Source of the DNA: Entomobacter blattae | Lineage (GTDB): Bacteria; Pseudomonadota; Alphaproteobacteria; Acetobacterales; Acetobacteraceae | DNA: 64,000 bases | Reading direction: 5' to 3' | Assembly: GCF_014672835.1 (NCBI RefSeq) | Contig: NZ_CP060244.1 | Span: 571,001-635,000 of the forward strand | In this document: piece after piece, positions 8,823-18,517 of the stretch | How positions within the stretch are numbered: the stretch's first letter is position 1 | How the letters are laid out: each line of letters opens with the position of its first letter | The notes under the pieces: generated by a model | The model's input: the letters and a program-made list of their open reading frames with translations, nothing else | What the model was told of the DNA's origin: nothing | The model's database searches: none | Translations under genes and position numbers: made by a program

Positions 8823-9788
8823 TCAGGGTGAAAGAGTACGCCAGCCCCCTTTGCCCTTTCTGGCAAGCTCTCTATGCATAATGTTAATATAGATGGGCTC
8901 ACCTAAAAAGGGGGTTGACTCTTTGTGGTCTTGGGAAAAACGCCGAGCCAGATCCTCAACGATGCTGACTGAACGATGCCGCCCGCCTGAACATCCCACA
9001 GCGATGGTGGCATATTTTTTTCCTTCCGTAACAAAACGTGGCAAAACCAGCTTGAGAAGGCCTTCTACCTGATTGATAAACTGCTCATAATCAAGATCTT
9101 TCTTGATATACGCGACCACATCTGAATCTAGGCCAGTTTTTTCGGAAAGATCTGCATCGTAATAGGGATTTTTTAGGAATCGGGCATCAAAAACCATATC
9201 AGCCTCCCGGGGAAGGCCAGCAGGAAAAGCAAAAGACATAAAAGAAACGGTGAGACCCTTTTGCTCGTTTTTAAAACGGTGCTCATAGCGCCCTTCAATC
9301 AACAACCTTAACTCTGGTGGCGGCAGGTCAGACGTATCAATGACCACTTCTGCTGCTTCCCTTAAGGGGAGAAGCTGCTGGGTTTCTGCCTCTATCCCTT
9401 CGGTTACAGTCACACTTCCATGATCAGCTAAAGGATGCCGCCTTCGCGTTGCTGTAAACCGCCTGAGAAGAACGGCTTCTTCAGCTGTAGCGTAGACCAA
9501 TTCCACAGCAAGTTGGGGATTCATGCGCAAAGTATGAATAAGGGCGAGAAGATGCTCGGCATTAAAGCCCGATGTTCTCACATCCACACCAACAGCCATA
9601 GAACGCTCAGAGCTTAAAATCATCGATTCAAGAAGAGAAAGTGGGGCATTATCGACCACTTCAAAACCAATATCTTCCAAAATTCGTAATATGGAAGACT
9701 TACCGGCTCCAGACAAACCGGTGACAATGAGAATATGGCGTGTATTACGGAGAATTTTCGATGTAAGACCAACCATATAAAGACCCAT
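8823..9788 (-). CDS. rapZ: RapZ-family RNase adapter / nucleotide-binding protein
   Basis: A 321-residue protein with an N-terminal P-loop GLSGAGKS (24-31) and the C-terminal RapZ phrase GCSGGRHRSV near residue 280. In enterobacteria RapZ guides RNase E to the GlmZ small RNA and senses glucosamine-6-phosphate. In alphaproteobacteria the family sits near PTS and ChvI/ChvG genes and its target is less clear. Here chvIG is 12 kb away and hprK is not adjacent. The start may be the ATG at 9788 or at 9776; neither has a strong ribosome binding site. Confidence 0.9.
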   Translation of the reverse strand: MGLYMVGLTSKILRNTRHILIVTGLSGAGKSSILRILEDIGFEVVDNAPLSLLESMILSSERSMAVGVDVRTSGFNAEHLLALIHTLRMNPQLAVELVYATAEEAVLLRRFTATRRRHPLADHGSVTVTEGIEAETQQLLPLREAAEVVIDTSDLPPPELRLLIEGRYEHRFKNEQKGLTVSFMSFAFPAGLPREADMVFDARFLKNPYYDADLSEKTGLDSDVVAYIKKDLDYEQFINQVEGLLKLVLPRFVTEGKKYATIAVGCSGGRHRSVSIVEDLARRFSQDHKESTPFLGEPIYINIMHRELARKGKGGWRTLSP

Positions 9789-9909
9789 AAGTGATTTAAA
9801 ATAACCAAAGCCAAAAGGTTTTTTAATTATTAATTTTTCTAAAAACCTTACTGTATCCCCATCATCAGCACAATATTTAGTTTTTCATATCCTTCTTTAA
9901 AATGGTTTT

Positions 9910-10722
9910 TTATTTATAGAAATATCCTTGCCTTCCAACCTTCATGAATAAGAGAGAGAGCAGATAGGCCATAAGGCTTAAAAAACTAATCCAGAAAGAA
10001 ACGGGCCAATCACTATACCAGGAAAGCGCAATACCCCCCCATGAACACCCTAGAGCCATAAGCACGGAAAGGCCAATCGCCTTCATGGGATGTACACTCA
10101 AATTCAAGGCAGAAGCTGCCGGGCCAACCAACAAGGTAAACACCAGCAATATTCCCGTGATCTGCGCACATTCCGAAACAGTAATAGAGAGCAACGACAA
10201 AAAAATGATCGACCAAAAGCGCGGAGAAAACCCCTGCGATCGGGAAATTTCTGGGAGTAAGGAGGTATAGAGCAAGGGTTTGAAAGCAATGATAATCATC
10301 CCCCCGCAAACCAGAGCAAGAAGATAGAGTAAAAAAAGATCATTTTTGCTCATCCCAAAAATATTCCCAAACATTAAGGAGGTAATTTTGGTGGCGTATC
10401 CTGGATAAAAATATAAAAATAAGGTTCCCAATCCTAAGGAAAAAGATAAGGTCAAACCTGTGATAATATCCCTTCGAAAATGAGAGGAACTGTCAAACCC
10501 CCCAATGACCATTCCACCCAGAAGGGTAAAGGTAATAATGCCCAAAAAGGATGAAATACCCACTAAAGCCGCACCAGTGGCCCCTGCAAAACCTATATGA
10601 GCTAAGGCATGGGCTGAAAAATTCTGCTGCCTTATCACCAGGAAATACCCCGTTATGCCACAAAGCACAGAAATAACGGTCGCTGCCAGAAAGGCATATC
10701 TCATAAACTCAAACTCAAACAT
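9910..10722 (-). CDS. znuB: ZnuB, zinc ABC transporter permease
   Basis: A 270-residue, strongly hydrophobic protein with about eight membrane segments and the ABC-3 permease pattern (ALAHIGFAGATGAAL near 36-50, ITVSECAQITGILLVFTLLVGPAA near 180-203). It would form the membrane channel fed by ZnuA and driven by ZnuC. It is the last gene of the znuA-znuC-znuB unit, 84 bases after znuC, with a hairpin in that gap. Confidence 0.88.
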   Translation of the reverse strand: MFEFEFMRYAFLAATVISVLCGITGYFLVIRQQNFSAHALAHIGFAGATGAALVGISSFLGIITFTLLGGMVIGGFDSSSHFRRDIITGLTLSFSLGLGTLFLYFYPGYATKITSLMFGNIFGMSKNDLFLLYLLALVCGGMIIIAFKPLLYTSLLPEISRSQGFSPRFWSIIFLSLLSITVSECAQITGILLVFTLLVGPAASALNLSVHPMKAIGLSVLMALGCSWGGIALSWYSDWPVSFWISFLSLMAYLLSLLFMKVGRQGYFYK

Positions 10723-10749
10723 TTCTGTGTTTTTAACCTATTAAAACTT

Positions 10750-10788
10750 GGTACCCTGACGCTAAAAAAGGCGTTCTATCAGGTTACC
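10750..10788 (-). other. Intercistronic hairpin between znuC and znuB
   Basis: GGTACCCTGA (10750-10759) pairs with TCAGGTTACC (10779-10788) with a single mismatch; an inner ACGC/GCGT match extends it. There is no T-tract, so it may be an mRNA processing or stability element rather than a terminator. Confidence 0.5.
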
Positions 10789-10806
10789 TCATGGGTTGGG
10801 CTCGTC

Positions 10807-11544
10807 TTACATGGTTTTGAGAACACGCTCTGGCAAGCCATAAATTTCTGCAAGAAGAGAGGAATGAAGAATGGTTTCTGTCTTGCCAATAATGGCCTTT
10901 TGCGCTTTTAAACATAAAATATCGGTCACCACAGAGGCTAGAGAAAATATCTGATGGGTAGAGCATAGAATGGTCGTTTGACGCTCTATATTAATTTTCT
11001 GGAGGAGAGCTAGGATATTTTCGGCCTGAGCAGGATCAAGGCTTGAGAAAGGTTCGTCAAGGATCAGCACTTTCGGCTGAGATAATAAAGCCAAGGCCAA
11101 GAATATTCTCTGGCGTTCCCCCCCGGAAAGAGAAGAAACAGGCCTCTTTGCAAAGTGATGCCCATTTACAAAGGAAAGGACAGCATCGATTTTCTCTTTT
11201 TCCTGGTGGCGAGAAAAAAAGAAAAGACCCCCTAACTTCTGACAAGCCAAGGATAGAAGGCTATATCCACTTAAAGGAATAAAGGGCAGGTTTTGCGGAA
11301 GATAGGCCATAGACGTTTGTAATTTTTTTGAAAGGGGAACCCCTTTTATTTTGATCTCCCCTCGATAAAGAGGATGTAAATTCAACAACGCCTTTATAAG
11401 GGTGGTTTTTCCTGCCCCATTATGACCAATTAACCCCACGAAAGCGCCATCTGAAATTTTAAAGGAGGTATCTTCAACAATAGTCCTACTCCCATGGCGT
11501 AAGGTCAGATGGCACCCTTCGATAGAAGGATAAACAGAATTCAC
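10807..11544 (-). CDS. znuC: ZnuC, zinc ABC transporter ATP-binding protein
   Basis: A 245-residue ABC ATPase with Walker A GHNGAGKTT (40-48), signature LSGGERQR, Walker B VLILDEP and a switch histidine in CSTHQ. It powers metal uptake. The start overlaps the end of znuA by 4 bases (ATGA), so the two are translationally coupled. Confidence 0.9.
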   Translation of the reverse strand: MNSVYPSIEGCHLTLRHGSRTIVEDTSFKISDGAFVGLIGHNGAGKTTLIKALLNLHPLYRGEIKIKGVPLSKKLQTSMAYLPQNLPFIPLSGYSLLSLACQKLGGLFFFSRHQEKEKIDAVLSFVNGHHFAKRPVSSLSGGERQRIFLALALLSQPKVLILDEPFSSLDPAQAENILALLQKINIERQTTILCSTHQIFSLASVVTDILCLKAQKAIIGKTETILHSSLLAEIYGLPERVLKTM

Positions 11545-12440
11545 TTTTTTTGTAACTCCTCAACGAGGGTATTTAAAAGAAGATTCATCCAATCCTGATA
11601 GTTTTTATCCACAGGTAAGCTTTCTGAAACGCCAATAACAGGAATACGGGCCTCCTTTGCCATAACCGTTATTTTTGTACTTAATGGGGTTATAACTTGT
11701 GTATTATAAAAAAATAATCTTATTTTATGAGACTGGATTGCCATTTCAAGCAAGGCAATCTCTTGCGGGGAAGGTTCTGTTTCATTCATCATCGCCATTT
11801 GAAAAGGCAGGTTTATGGTATGAAACCCTAAACTATCCAGCATGATATTAAAAACCGGCTCTGTCGCCGCATAGGATAAACCCGAGAAACGCTGGCGAAT
11901 CTCCTGCTGCTTCTCTTCTATTTTATCCAGGGCCTTCTCAAATCGAGCCAAGTTATCAGCAAAGACAACCTTTTGGGTTGGAAGAAGGGCCGAAAATTTT
12001 TCTGATAACCGAATGGCTAATTTTTTCATATCTGGCACAGAAAACCACAAATGCGGGTTGGTATTTTCTTTTAAAGCCAGAAAGCAACTCACACAGATCA
12101 TTTTATCGCGCGAGATAACATGAGAGGTCAATATTTTTTCAAACCAGTTATCATAGCCCATCCCATTTCTTATAAACACTGCCCCATGTTCGATAGTTTT
12201 TACCGCCATAGGGGGTAACTCAAAAAGATGGGGGTCCTGAAGACTACCACTGAGAATGGCTTCAGAGTGCACAAAGCGACCGCCAATTTGCTGGGCTATA
12301 TCGCTATAAACCCTCAGGGAGCTTATAACCTTTATGTTTGGGGAGGACTCTTGAGCTTGAACAGACCTTATTCCCTCCAAGCACCAGCAAGCGATAAGAC
12401 TATAGAGTAAAAACGTTTTAAATTTTCTGAAAACCACCAC
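11541..12440 (-). CDS. znuA: ZnuA, periplasmic zinc-binding protein
   Basis: A 299-residue cluster A-I solute-binding protein with a signal peptide (about residues 1-30, ending near VQAQE). Candidate metal ligands are the histidines in DPHLFE and NPHLWFS plus later H and D/E residues. The His-rich loop of some ZnuA proteins is absent, so manganese binding cannot be excluded by the protein alone. The Zur-like box 34 bases upstream favours zinc. First gene of the znuACB operon. Confidence 0.87.
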   Translation of the reverse strand: MVVFRKFKTFLLYSLIACWCLEGIRSVQAQESSPNIKVISSLRVYSDIAQQIGGRFVHSEAILSGSLQDPHLFELPPMAVKTIEHGAVFIRNGMGYDNWFEKILTSHVISRDKMICVSCFLALKENTNPHLWFSVPDMKKLAIRLSEKFSALLPTQKVVFADNLARFEKALDKIEEKQQEIRQRFSGLSYAATEPVFNIMLDSLGFHTINLPFQMAMMNETEPSPQEIALLEMAIQSHKIRLFFYNTQVITPLSTKITVMAKEARIPVIGVSESLPVDKNYQDWMNLLLNTLVEELQKK

Positions 12441-12473
12441 ACCAGGCCACGCTATAATTTTTCAACTGTATCA

Positions 12474-12488
12474 TGTTATATTATAACA
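12474..12488. promoter_or_regulatory. Zur-like operator upstream of znuA
   Basis: TGTTATA-T-TATAACA is a perfect 15-base palindrome, matching the A/T-rich GTTATA-type boxes bound by alphaproteobacterial Zur. On the minus strand it contains TATAAT, so it probably overlaps the -10 element and repressor binding would block transcription in zinc-replete cells. Confidence 0.7.
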
Positions 12489-12539
12489 CAATTCAAGTAA
12501 AACAATAGCGGGCCTTTTTGTAAATACTCACTTAACGCC

Positions 12540-12713
12540 TTATCGTTGCGGCAAGCTCCAGTTTACCCAAGAGAGAACAACGATGAGAGTTAAAAGAAAG
12601 ATATGCAACAAAATAAGCTTAGGAACATTCAGATAAGGCGAATCTTTAGAAATATCTGGAGCTCTCTGGCTTTCGTGGATTTCGTCTTTTTGCTTTTTTT
12701 TTAAAAACTTCAT
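12540..12713 (-). CDS. Small single-helix membrane protein (57 aa)
   Basis: A 57-residue ORF starts at ATG 12713 with GGAAGAG seven bases or so upstream. Residues 1-30 are charged and cytoplasm-like (KKKQKDE), and residues 31-50 form one clear membrane helix (LILLHIFLLTLIVVLSW), followed by a short NWSLPQR tail. It lies 33 bases after the oxyR stop on the same strand, so it may be cotranscribed. No family is recognised. Confidence 0.55.
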   Translation of the reverse strand: MKFLKKKQKDEIHESQRAPDISKDSPYLNVPKLILLHIFLLTLIVVLSWVNWSLPQR

Positions 12714-12746
12714 GGCTCTTCCACAAAATCAAAATTAAATCATTGC

Positions 12747-13748
12747 TTATGATACTACGGCATCTTTTTCAACATTAACAACATGTTTTTTCAGCTGTGA
12801 CGGCAGATCAAACATGAGCTTACTCTTTGTATAATCCCGTAAAAACTCAGAGAGTTTCACGAAATGTTTTTTCCTTGGGTCAGTATTTCTCCAAACCAGC
12901 CCAATCGTACGACCAATTTGCTGATCTTTTGGAAAATCCTGGAGATGAACAAGCTTATCCATCCCATTAAGGTAATCCATTTGTTTTACCGCCATGGACG
13001 GCATAAGGGAATACCCCTCGCCAGCAGCAATCATATGCCTTAGCATTTCTAAACTCGAAGCATAGCGAATTTTACGCTCTGAATGCGAAACCTGGCTACA
13101 AAAGGAAAGGGCTTGTGTCCGCAAGCAATGACCTTCCTCAAGCAAAAGCAAGTCGTTTATAGGTAAATCTTTTGGGTTAACAGGATATGCCCCCTCAAGC
13201 GGATGCCCTTTAGGGACCATGAGCCGGAAAGGTTCAAAGAATAAAGGCTCTGTTATAAGGTTTTCAAGCTCTACCGGTAAAGCAAGAATAAGAATATCAA
13301 GCTTCCCATGTTTAAGTTTTTCCAGCAATAAAGCAGTTTGCCCTTCATGAAGGCGTAAACTCATATTGGGAAATTCTTTTCTCAAATAGGGTAAAATATG
13401 GGGGATATAATAAGGCCCTAATGTCGGAATAACCCCAATATGCAAAGGGGCCGAAAACATTTCTGATTCTGAACGGGCAATTTCCAAAAGGCTACGGCTT
13501 TCACGCACAATAACGCGAGCCTGTTCAAGCAGAACCTCTCCTTTAGGGGTGATTTTAATCTGGTTACGAGATCTTTCAAACAGAGCCGTTCCCAATAAAC
13601 CTTCTAATTTTCTTATCTGTTCAGAAAGGCCCGGTTGGCTTACGCCACATTGGGAAGCTGCACGACCAAAATGTCGTTGGTCGGCCACAGCGAGAGCATA
13701 TTCTAGATCTCTCAACGAAAGTCCTGAAAGGTGTTGACGCACAAGCAT
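12747..13748 (-). CDS. oxyR: OxyR-type hydrogen peroxide-sensing LysR regulator
   Basis: A 333-residue LysR protein. The winged helix-turn-helix is at about 11-70 (HFGRAASQCGVSQPGLSEQIRKLE), and the sensor domain has the OxyR redox pair Cys208 and Cys217 in GHCLRTQALSFC, the same nine-residue spacing as Cys199/Cys208 of E. coli OxyR. It would form a disulfide on peroxide exposure and switch on detoxification genes. No catalase or peroxidase gene is adjacent; the only close neighbour is the small membrane protein downstream. Confidence 0.9.
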   Translation of the reverse strand: MLVRQHLSGLSLRDLEYALAVADQRHFGRAASQCGVSQPGLSEQIRKLEGLLGTALFERSRNQIKITPKGEVLLEQARVIVRESRSLLEIARSESEMFSAPLHIGVIPTLGPYYIPHILPYLRKEFPNMSLRLHEGQTALLLEKLKHGKLDILILALPVELENLITEPLFFEPFRLMVPKGHPLEGAYPVNPKDLPINDLLLLEEGHCLRTQALSFCSQVSHSERKIRYASSLEMLRHMIAAGEGYSLMPSMAVKQMDYLNGMDKLVHLQDFPKDQQIGRTIGLVWRNTDPRKKHFVKLSEFLRDYTKSKLMFDLPSQLKKHVVNVEKDAVVS

Positions 13749-14160
13749 GATAGAAATATATCCCTGAAAAAAACACAGCTGCTGAGCATTTCTCCCTTTC
13801 GTGCTTATAGGTAAGCAATAGGACAGGGAGCTTCTCCATATTTTATTTTAATGAAATGGTTACTTACCATAAAAACGTCAAGATAAAAAACAAATATAAA
13901 AATTAATTTTACTTTATTTTTTTTCTTAAGATTTAAAAATAATTAAAAAAAACCAATAAATATTATAGTTTTTAATATAAAATTCTTATTTTAATAAGAA
14001 TTTTATAGACTAAAATAGAGTTTGATAAGTAATTGTATTTGTTTTATACCTTTACTTACCGTTTTTATTCTTTAGGTAACTAATAGTTTAATAAGAGTTG
14101 TCCTGATTTTATAATGAATAAAAACAACAGCCTCCAACAAAAACCATCCCTTTTTATATA
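13749..14160. other. AT-rich non-coding stretch upstream of oxyR
   Basis: A roughly 410-base non-coding region, dominated by A and T runs from 13860. It should hold the oxyR promoter and contains a 14-bp inverted repeat (listed separately). No gene is supported. Confidence 0.5.
13976..14007. repeat. Perfect 14-bp AT-rich inverted repeat
   Basis: TATAAAATTCTTAT (13976-13989) and its exact complement (13994-14007) flank a TTTA loop. The stem has only two G/C pairs. It could be a cruciform-prone site, a regulator target or chance in A/T-rich DNA. Confidence 0.55.
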
Positions 14161-14161
14161 T

Positions 14162-14200
14162 AAAACAAAAAACAGGCTTCTAGTCACGACTAGAAACCTG
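14162..14200 (-). terminator. Rho-independent terminator of the etf operon
   Basis: Read on the minus strand, CAGG-TTTCTAGT ... ACTAGAA-GCCTG forms a stem of about 11 pairs with one mismatch and a CGTG loop, followed by a T-rich run (TTTTTTGTTTT). It sits 38 bases after the etfA stop. Confidence 0.8.
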
Positions 14201-14238
14201 CTTTATAGTGTTCAATTTTTAGTTACTTGGTAAAAACT

Positions 14239-15177
14239 TTATATAATCTTCTCTAATTTAGGAAGAATTTCAAATAAATCTCCTACCATTCCATAATCAG
14301 CCACCTGGAAAATGGGCGCATCGGGATCTTTATTAATAGCAACAATAACCCTGCTTTCTTTTATCCCCGCTATATGCTGAATAGCTCCTGATATGCCAAT
14401 AGCAATATAGAGTTCGGGAGCTACAATCTTACCAGTTTGCCCGACCTGATACTCATTGGAAACATACCCCGCATCTACAGCTGCACGCGAAGCTCCTATG
14501 GCGGCATTCAGTTTATCAGCTAATGGCTCCAAAAGATGGAAATTTTCCTCATTCTGTAACCCTCTTCCTCCTGAAATGACCACACGGGCATTTTCAAGTT
14601 CCGGGCGCTCAGATTCAGACAGTTTAACCGAAACAAACTCTGTTTTTACAGGTAAATCGGCTATTTCAACTGGCTCGACAGGTACTTGTTCTGAATCTTT
14701 TTCTGCCGTACCAAAACTGGAATGACGGATCGTTAGCACCTGTTTTTCATCATGGGAACAAACAGTTGCCATAACACTTCCTGCATACATAGGCCGTTTA
14801 AAGGTGGTTGGATTTTGTATAGCAACAACATCGGAAATGGGCTGTACATCCAAGAGAGCAGCAAGACGGGGCATAAAAGCCCGGCTAACTGAGGAGGAAG
14901 CGGCCAGAATATGGGTATAATTTTCTGCCAAAGCTGCAGCCTGAGCTGCCAAAGGCTCTGCCAGCATGTGACCAAAAGCCTCGTGCTTACAAAGTAAAAC
15001 CTTTTTAAGCCCTTTAATCCGGCAAGCAGCCCCAACAACCTCCGTAGAAAGGGTGGAGTCAGTTCCTGCCAAAAAGGCATGAACCTCTTCTCCAATCAGG
15101 GTAGCCGCCTGTACCGCAGAGTAGGAAGAGGGACGAAGATTATTGCCTTCGTACTCAAGAAAAACCAAAATAGCCAT
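14239..15177 (-). CDS. etfA: Electron transfer flavoprotein alpha subunit
   Basis: A 312-residue protein with the ETF-alpha FAD-binding C-terminal half: SGGRGLQ, GASRAAVDAGY, QVGQTGK and IGISGAIQH. It holds the FAD that carries electrons from acyl-CoA and related dehydrogenases. It follows etfB by 2 bases and ends the ETF-QO / etfB / etfA operon. Confidence 0.95.
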   Translation of the reverse strand: MAILVFLEYEGNNLRPSSYSAVQAATLIGEEVHAFLAGTDSTLSTEVVGAACRIKGLKKVLLCKHEAFGHMLAEPLAAQAAALAENYTHILAASSSVSRAFMPRLAALLDVQPISDVVAIQNPTTFKRPMYAGSVMATVCSHDEKQVLTIRHSSFGTAEKDSEQVPVEPVEIADLPVKTEFVSVKLSESERPELENARVVISGGRGLQNEENFHLLEPLADKLNAAIGASRAAVDAGYVSNEYQVGQTGKIVAPELYIAIGISGAIQHIAGIKESRVIVAINKDPDAPIFQVADYGMVGDLFEILPKLEKII

Positions 15178-15179
15178 TT

Positions 15180-15929
15180 CTATAGCACCTTTGCTTCATT
15201 TCGGAGTTTTTCTACAAGGTCCTCCACTGTGGAAACAATAATGCCAGCTTTACGGGCTGGCGGCTCTTCTACCGAAAGAACCTCAAGCCGGGGAGAAACA
15301 TCAACCCCAAGATCGGCCGGTGTTAGAGAGTCGATCGGTTTTTTACGAGCTTGCATAATTTTGGGAAGAGAAGCAAAACGCGGCTCATTTAAACGCAGAT
15401 CCGCCGTTATTACGGCAGGAAGAGGCATTCTTACAACTTCCTGGCCTGCATCTACTTCCACAGTTACCCTTACATGGGTAGAATCCAACTCAACATGACT
15501 GGCAAAAGTTGCCTGAGGCCACTGCAAATACCCTGCTAACATTTGCCCTGTTGCGTTCATATCATCATCAATAGCCTGTTTTCCCAAAATCGTCAGAGAG
15601 GGGCCCTCTTTTTCTATCACTGCTTTTAAAAGCTTGGCCACCGCCCTTGGTTCGGGGGACTCTTCAGTTAAAACCAGTATGGCACGGTCTGCTCCAAGGG
15701 CCATGGCCGTCCTTAAAACGTCCTGGCAGACCTGAGGGCCAATGGTAACAGCAACAACCTCTTTTGCCACGCCTTTTTCCTTCAAACGAATAGCTTCCTC
15801 TAGCGCTATTTCATCAAAAGGGTTCATCGACATTTTAATGCCATTCATTTCAACACCAGAGTTATCTGGCTTAATACGGGGTTTAATGTTGTAATCCACA
15901 ACACGTTTTACAGGAACAAGAAGCTTCAT
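15180..15929 (-). CDS. etfB: Electron transfer flavoprotein beta subunit
   Basis: A protein of about 249 residues beginning [14 protein letters not shown], the usual ETF-beta N-terminus, with the AMP-binding pattern GADRAI and the [14 protein letters not shown] recognition loop. The frame extends to a GTG at 15971 with an AAGG sequence ahead of it, giving 14 extra residues; the family N-terminus favours 15929, but the ribosome binding site is better for 15971. It pairs with EtfA. Confidence 0.93.
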   Translation of the reverse strand: MKLLVPVKRVVDYNIKPRIKPDNSGVEMNGIKMSMNPFDEIALEEAIRLKEKGVAKEVVAVTIGPQVCQDVLRTAMALGADRAILVLTEESPEPRAVAKLLKAVIEKEGPSLTILGKQAIDDDMNATGQMLAGYLQWPQATFASHVELDSTHVRVTVEVDAGQEVVRMPLPAVITADLRLNEPRFASLPKIMQARKKPIDSLTPADLGVDVSPRLEVLSVEEPPARKAGIIVSTVEDLVEKLRNEAKVL

Positions 15930-15985
15930 AAGGAACACATTACCATCGAGATTAAAAATACAAAAACTCACACCCTTATAGGGAA

Positions 15986-17623
15986 TTACATACCACTTGG
16001 GTAGTTAGGGCCGCTCCCTCCCTCAGGAGGGATCCATTCTATATTCTGTGAAGGATCTTTAATATCACAGGTTTTACATTGGACACAATTTTGGGCGTTT
16101 ATTCGCAATTTAGGCGCGGTTTGTATATCTACCGCTTCATAAACAGCCGCCGGACAATAACGGCTTTCGGGCGAGCCGTATAAATCCCAATTGGTTTTAA
16201 GCCATGTTTCTTCACTCTCTACCTTTAAATGTACGGGCTGATTCTCATCGTGAGAAAGATTGGCAAGATAGAGGGAAGACAATTTATCAAAAGTTATAAC
16301 ATTATCAGGTTTGGGATAAGCAATCTTAGAACTATCCGATGCTTTTTTGAGAGTGGTATTATCGGCATGCGGGTGATGAAATGTCCAAGGGGCATGACCA
16401 CGAAATAAAAGGGAATCTATCCCTGAATAGACCATTCCCCCATAATTGCCAAACCGTGAAAAAGAGGGCCTAACATTGCGGGCTGTCTGTAGTTCCTTCC
16501 ATAACCAGGAGTTTTTAATTTTCTCTTGATAGGCAGAAAGATCGGTCAGATTTCCATCCAGTGCCTCAGCCACACTTTCTGCAGCTAAAATGCCCGATTT
16601 CATAGCGGTATGAGTGCCCTTAATTTTTGGTACATTCATAAAGCCTGCCGTATCCCCTACCAAAGCACCTCCTGGAAATGCCAAAGTGGGAAGGGACTGA
16701 ATCCCGCCTTCGCTGAGCGCACGGGCCCCATAAGCAATACGCTTTCCATTCTGCAAGTGCTTGCGCAAGATGGGGTGATTTTTAAGGCGCTGCATCTCCT
16801 CAAAAGGAGAAAGCCACGTATTGGCGTAATCCAGACCAATCACCAGACCGTAGGAAACGAGATTTTCCCCAAAATGATAGAGCCAAGAGCCCCCATAAGT
16901 ATGGGAATCCAAAGGCCAACCGACCGTATGCTGCACATAACCTGGTTTATGCTGTTCTCTTGGAATTTCCCAGACCTCTTTAATGCCCAGCCCATAGGTT
17001 GGGGGGTCAGAATGTTCGCGTAATTTGAATGTCTCTACCACATGCCGGGTCAGGGAGCCACGGCACCCTTCGGCAAAAAGGGTGAAGGTGGCCTTTAAAT
17101 CTATACCGGGGGTAAAATTAGGGCCTTGCTGCCCCCCTTTTTCAACCCCCATATCGCCTGTACCAACTCCAACAACATGGCCATCCTCTATCAACAGGTG
17201 TGCACCAGCAAACCCCGGAAAGATATCAACACCCAACCCTTCTGCTTGCTGAGCTAACCATCGGCATACATCGCCAAGGCTTACAACAAAATTGCCATGA
17301 TTATTCAGGTAAGGCATAACCACCCCAAGTAATGGAATTTTGATCCCCATAGTACGGGTTAAAAAATAAAAATTATCCTGAGTTACCGGTGTCGTTAAAG
17401 GGGCGCCAAGGGTGCTCCAATCCGGAAAAAGCTCTTCAAGAGCACGGGATTCAATAACAGCCCCCGATAAAATATGAGCACCAATCTCAGCGCCTTTTTC
17501 GATAAGGCATATACTAGTTTGTGGCCGTAATTGCTTTAGGCGAATGGCAGCCGCCAAACCTGAAGGCCCACCGCCAACAATAACAACATCAAACTCCATA
17601 CTCTCTCGGGCAGAGGTACTCAT
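15986..17623 (-). CDS. Electron transfer flavoprotein-ubiquinone oxidoreductase
   Basis: A 545-residue monotopic membrane enzyme. The N-terminal FAD-binding motif [14 protein letters not shown] lies near 14-27, and the C-terminal ferredoxin-like part has the 4Fe-4S cysteines ([19 protein letters not shown]). It passes electrons from reduced ETF to ubiquinone. It is first in the operon with etfB and etfA, making a complete route from flavin dehydrogenases to the respiratory chain. Confidence 0.96.
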   Translation of the reverse strand: MSTSARESMEFDVVIVGGGPSGLAAAIRLKQLRPQTSICLIEKGAEIGAHILSGAVIESRALEELFPDWSTLGAPLTTPVTQDNFYFLTRTMGIKIPLLGVVMPYLNNHGNFVVSLGDVCRWLAQQAEGLGVDIFPGFAGAHLLIEDGHVVGVGTGDMGVEKGGQQGPNFTPGIDLKATFTLFAEGCRGSLTRHVVETFKLREHSDPPTYGLGIKEVWEIPREQHKPGYVQHTVGWPLDSHTYGGSWLYHFGENLVSYGLVIGLDYANTWLSPFEEMQRLKNHPILRKHLQNGKRIAYGARALSEGGIQSLPTLAFPGGALVGDTAGFMNVPKIKGTHTAMKSGILAAESVAEALDGNLTDLSAYQEKIKNSWLWKELQTARNVRPSFSRFGNYGGMVYSGIDSLLFRGHAPWTFHHPHADNTTLKKASDSSKIAYPKPDNVITFDKLSSLYLANLSHDENQPVHLKVESEETWLKTNWDLYGSPESRYCPAAVYEAVDIQTAPKLRINAQNCVQCKTCDIKDPSQNIEWIPPEGGSGPNYPSGM

Positions 17624-17833
17624 TTTAATTCCCTTTTATCCTTCATAATCCGTGCACCCTACACTGGGCATAAACGCTATTTATTCATTCTTCTGACTTT
17701 ACCGCAACACAACTAAACCCTTTTTTTCTTACGGGTTTTCTCCTTCATTGGCTTTTAACTGTCATAAAATCAAGCTTCATAAGACGATATTGTCTGTCCT
17801 CAAACCGCCTTTTTGAGAAAAACGGCCAGACGA

Positions 17834-18517
17834 CTAGGCTCTTTCTTCAAAAGCCAATTCGTGACGGGCCCGCCAGCTTTTATCAACAAAATTTATGATA
17901 AGGGTTCTTCTTATTCCCTCTATAGGGCGACGGGCAAAGCCATGCCAGGTATCTTCTGCTGGAATAAAAATCAGGCCAGAATTGAATTTTCCGGAAGCTC
18001 TCTTTAGCGATTGACCTTCAGCATTCATAATATCGGTTCCCCACTCTTCTGAACCTTTTCCGCGGGAAAGAGAGACAAGAAAGGTGAGTTTCTTAGCCCC
18101 AATATCAGTATGGGGTTCCAGCCAAAAGCCATCTGTATCCAAACAAAGCTCCATCCTAAGCCAATTGTCTGCAACTTCACTCCCCGTTACAGAAGAAAAG
18201 AGAGCCCGAGTTTCGGCCTCATCCAACACTTCAGCAAGATAAGCTAGCGGTTTTGAGTGCGCCCTTACGGCTTGGTTGATAAAAACTCTATTGGCATTAT
18301 GCGTTTCTCTACGACCTTGCGTATCGCCAGCGATAGCTGATTTTCCAGGATCCCATGCTGTAAGAGCAGCGCAAACCTCTTCTGGAAACACATCTTCCAA
18401 CAACCAATGCGTATAGGGGGCAGCCTCCTTTTTGGCTTTCCGTAAAGCATGTTGAATGTGGGCACGAACTGTTTCAAGAGAAAACTGCGCTGTGTCGATT
18501 AAAGAGGGAAAAGACAT
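17834..18517 (-). CDS. 2-oxoglutarate/Fe(II)-dependent oxygenase family protein
   Basis: A 227-residue protein with the iron triad His136, Asp138 (EPHTDIG) and His192 (WHGF) and Arg203/204 (RRTLIIN) for 2-oxoglutarate, on a double-stranded beta-helix pattern. The start at 18517 is chosen because AGGA lies nine bases upstream; the frame runs further to 18556 without support. Substrate is unknown; relatives occur near polysaccharide or small-molecule genes. Here it stands alone downstream of a gap. Confidence 0.75.
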   Translation of the reverse strand: MSFPSLIDTAQFSLETVRAHIQHALRKAKKEAAPYTHWLLEDVFPEEVCAALTAWDPGKSAIAGDTQGRRETHNANRVFINQAVRAHSKPLAYLAEVLDEAETRALFSSVTGSEVADNWLRMELCLDTDGFWLEPHTDIGAKKLTFLVSLSRGKGSEEWGTDIMNAEGQSLKRASGKFNSGLIFIPAEDTWHGFARRPIEGIRRTLIINFVDKSWRARHELAFEERA

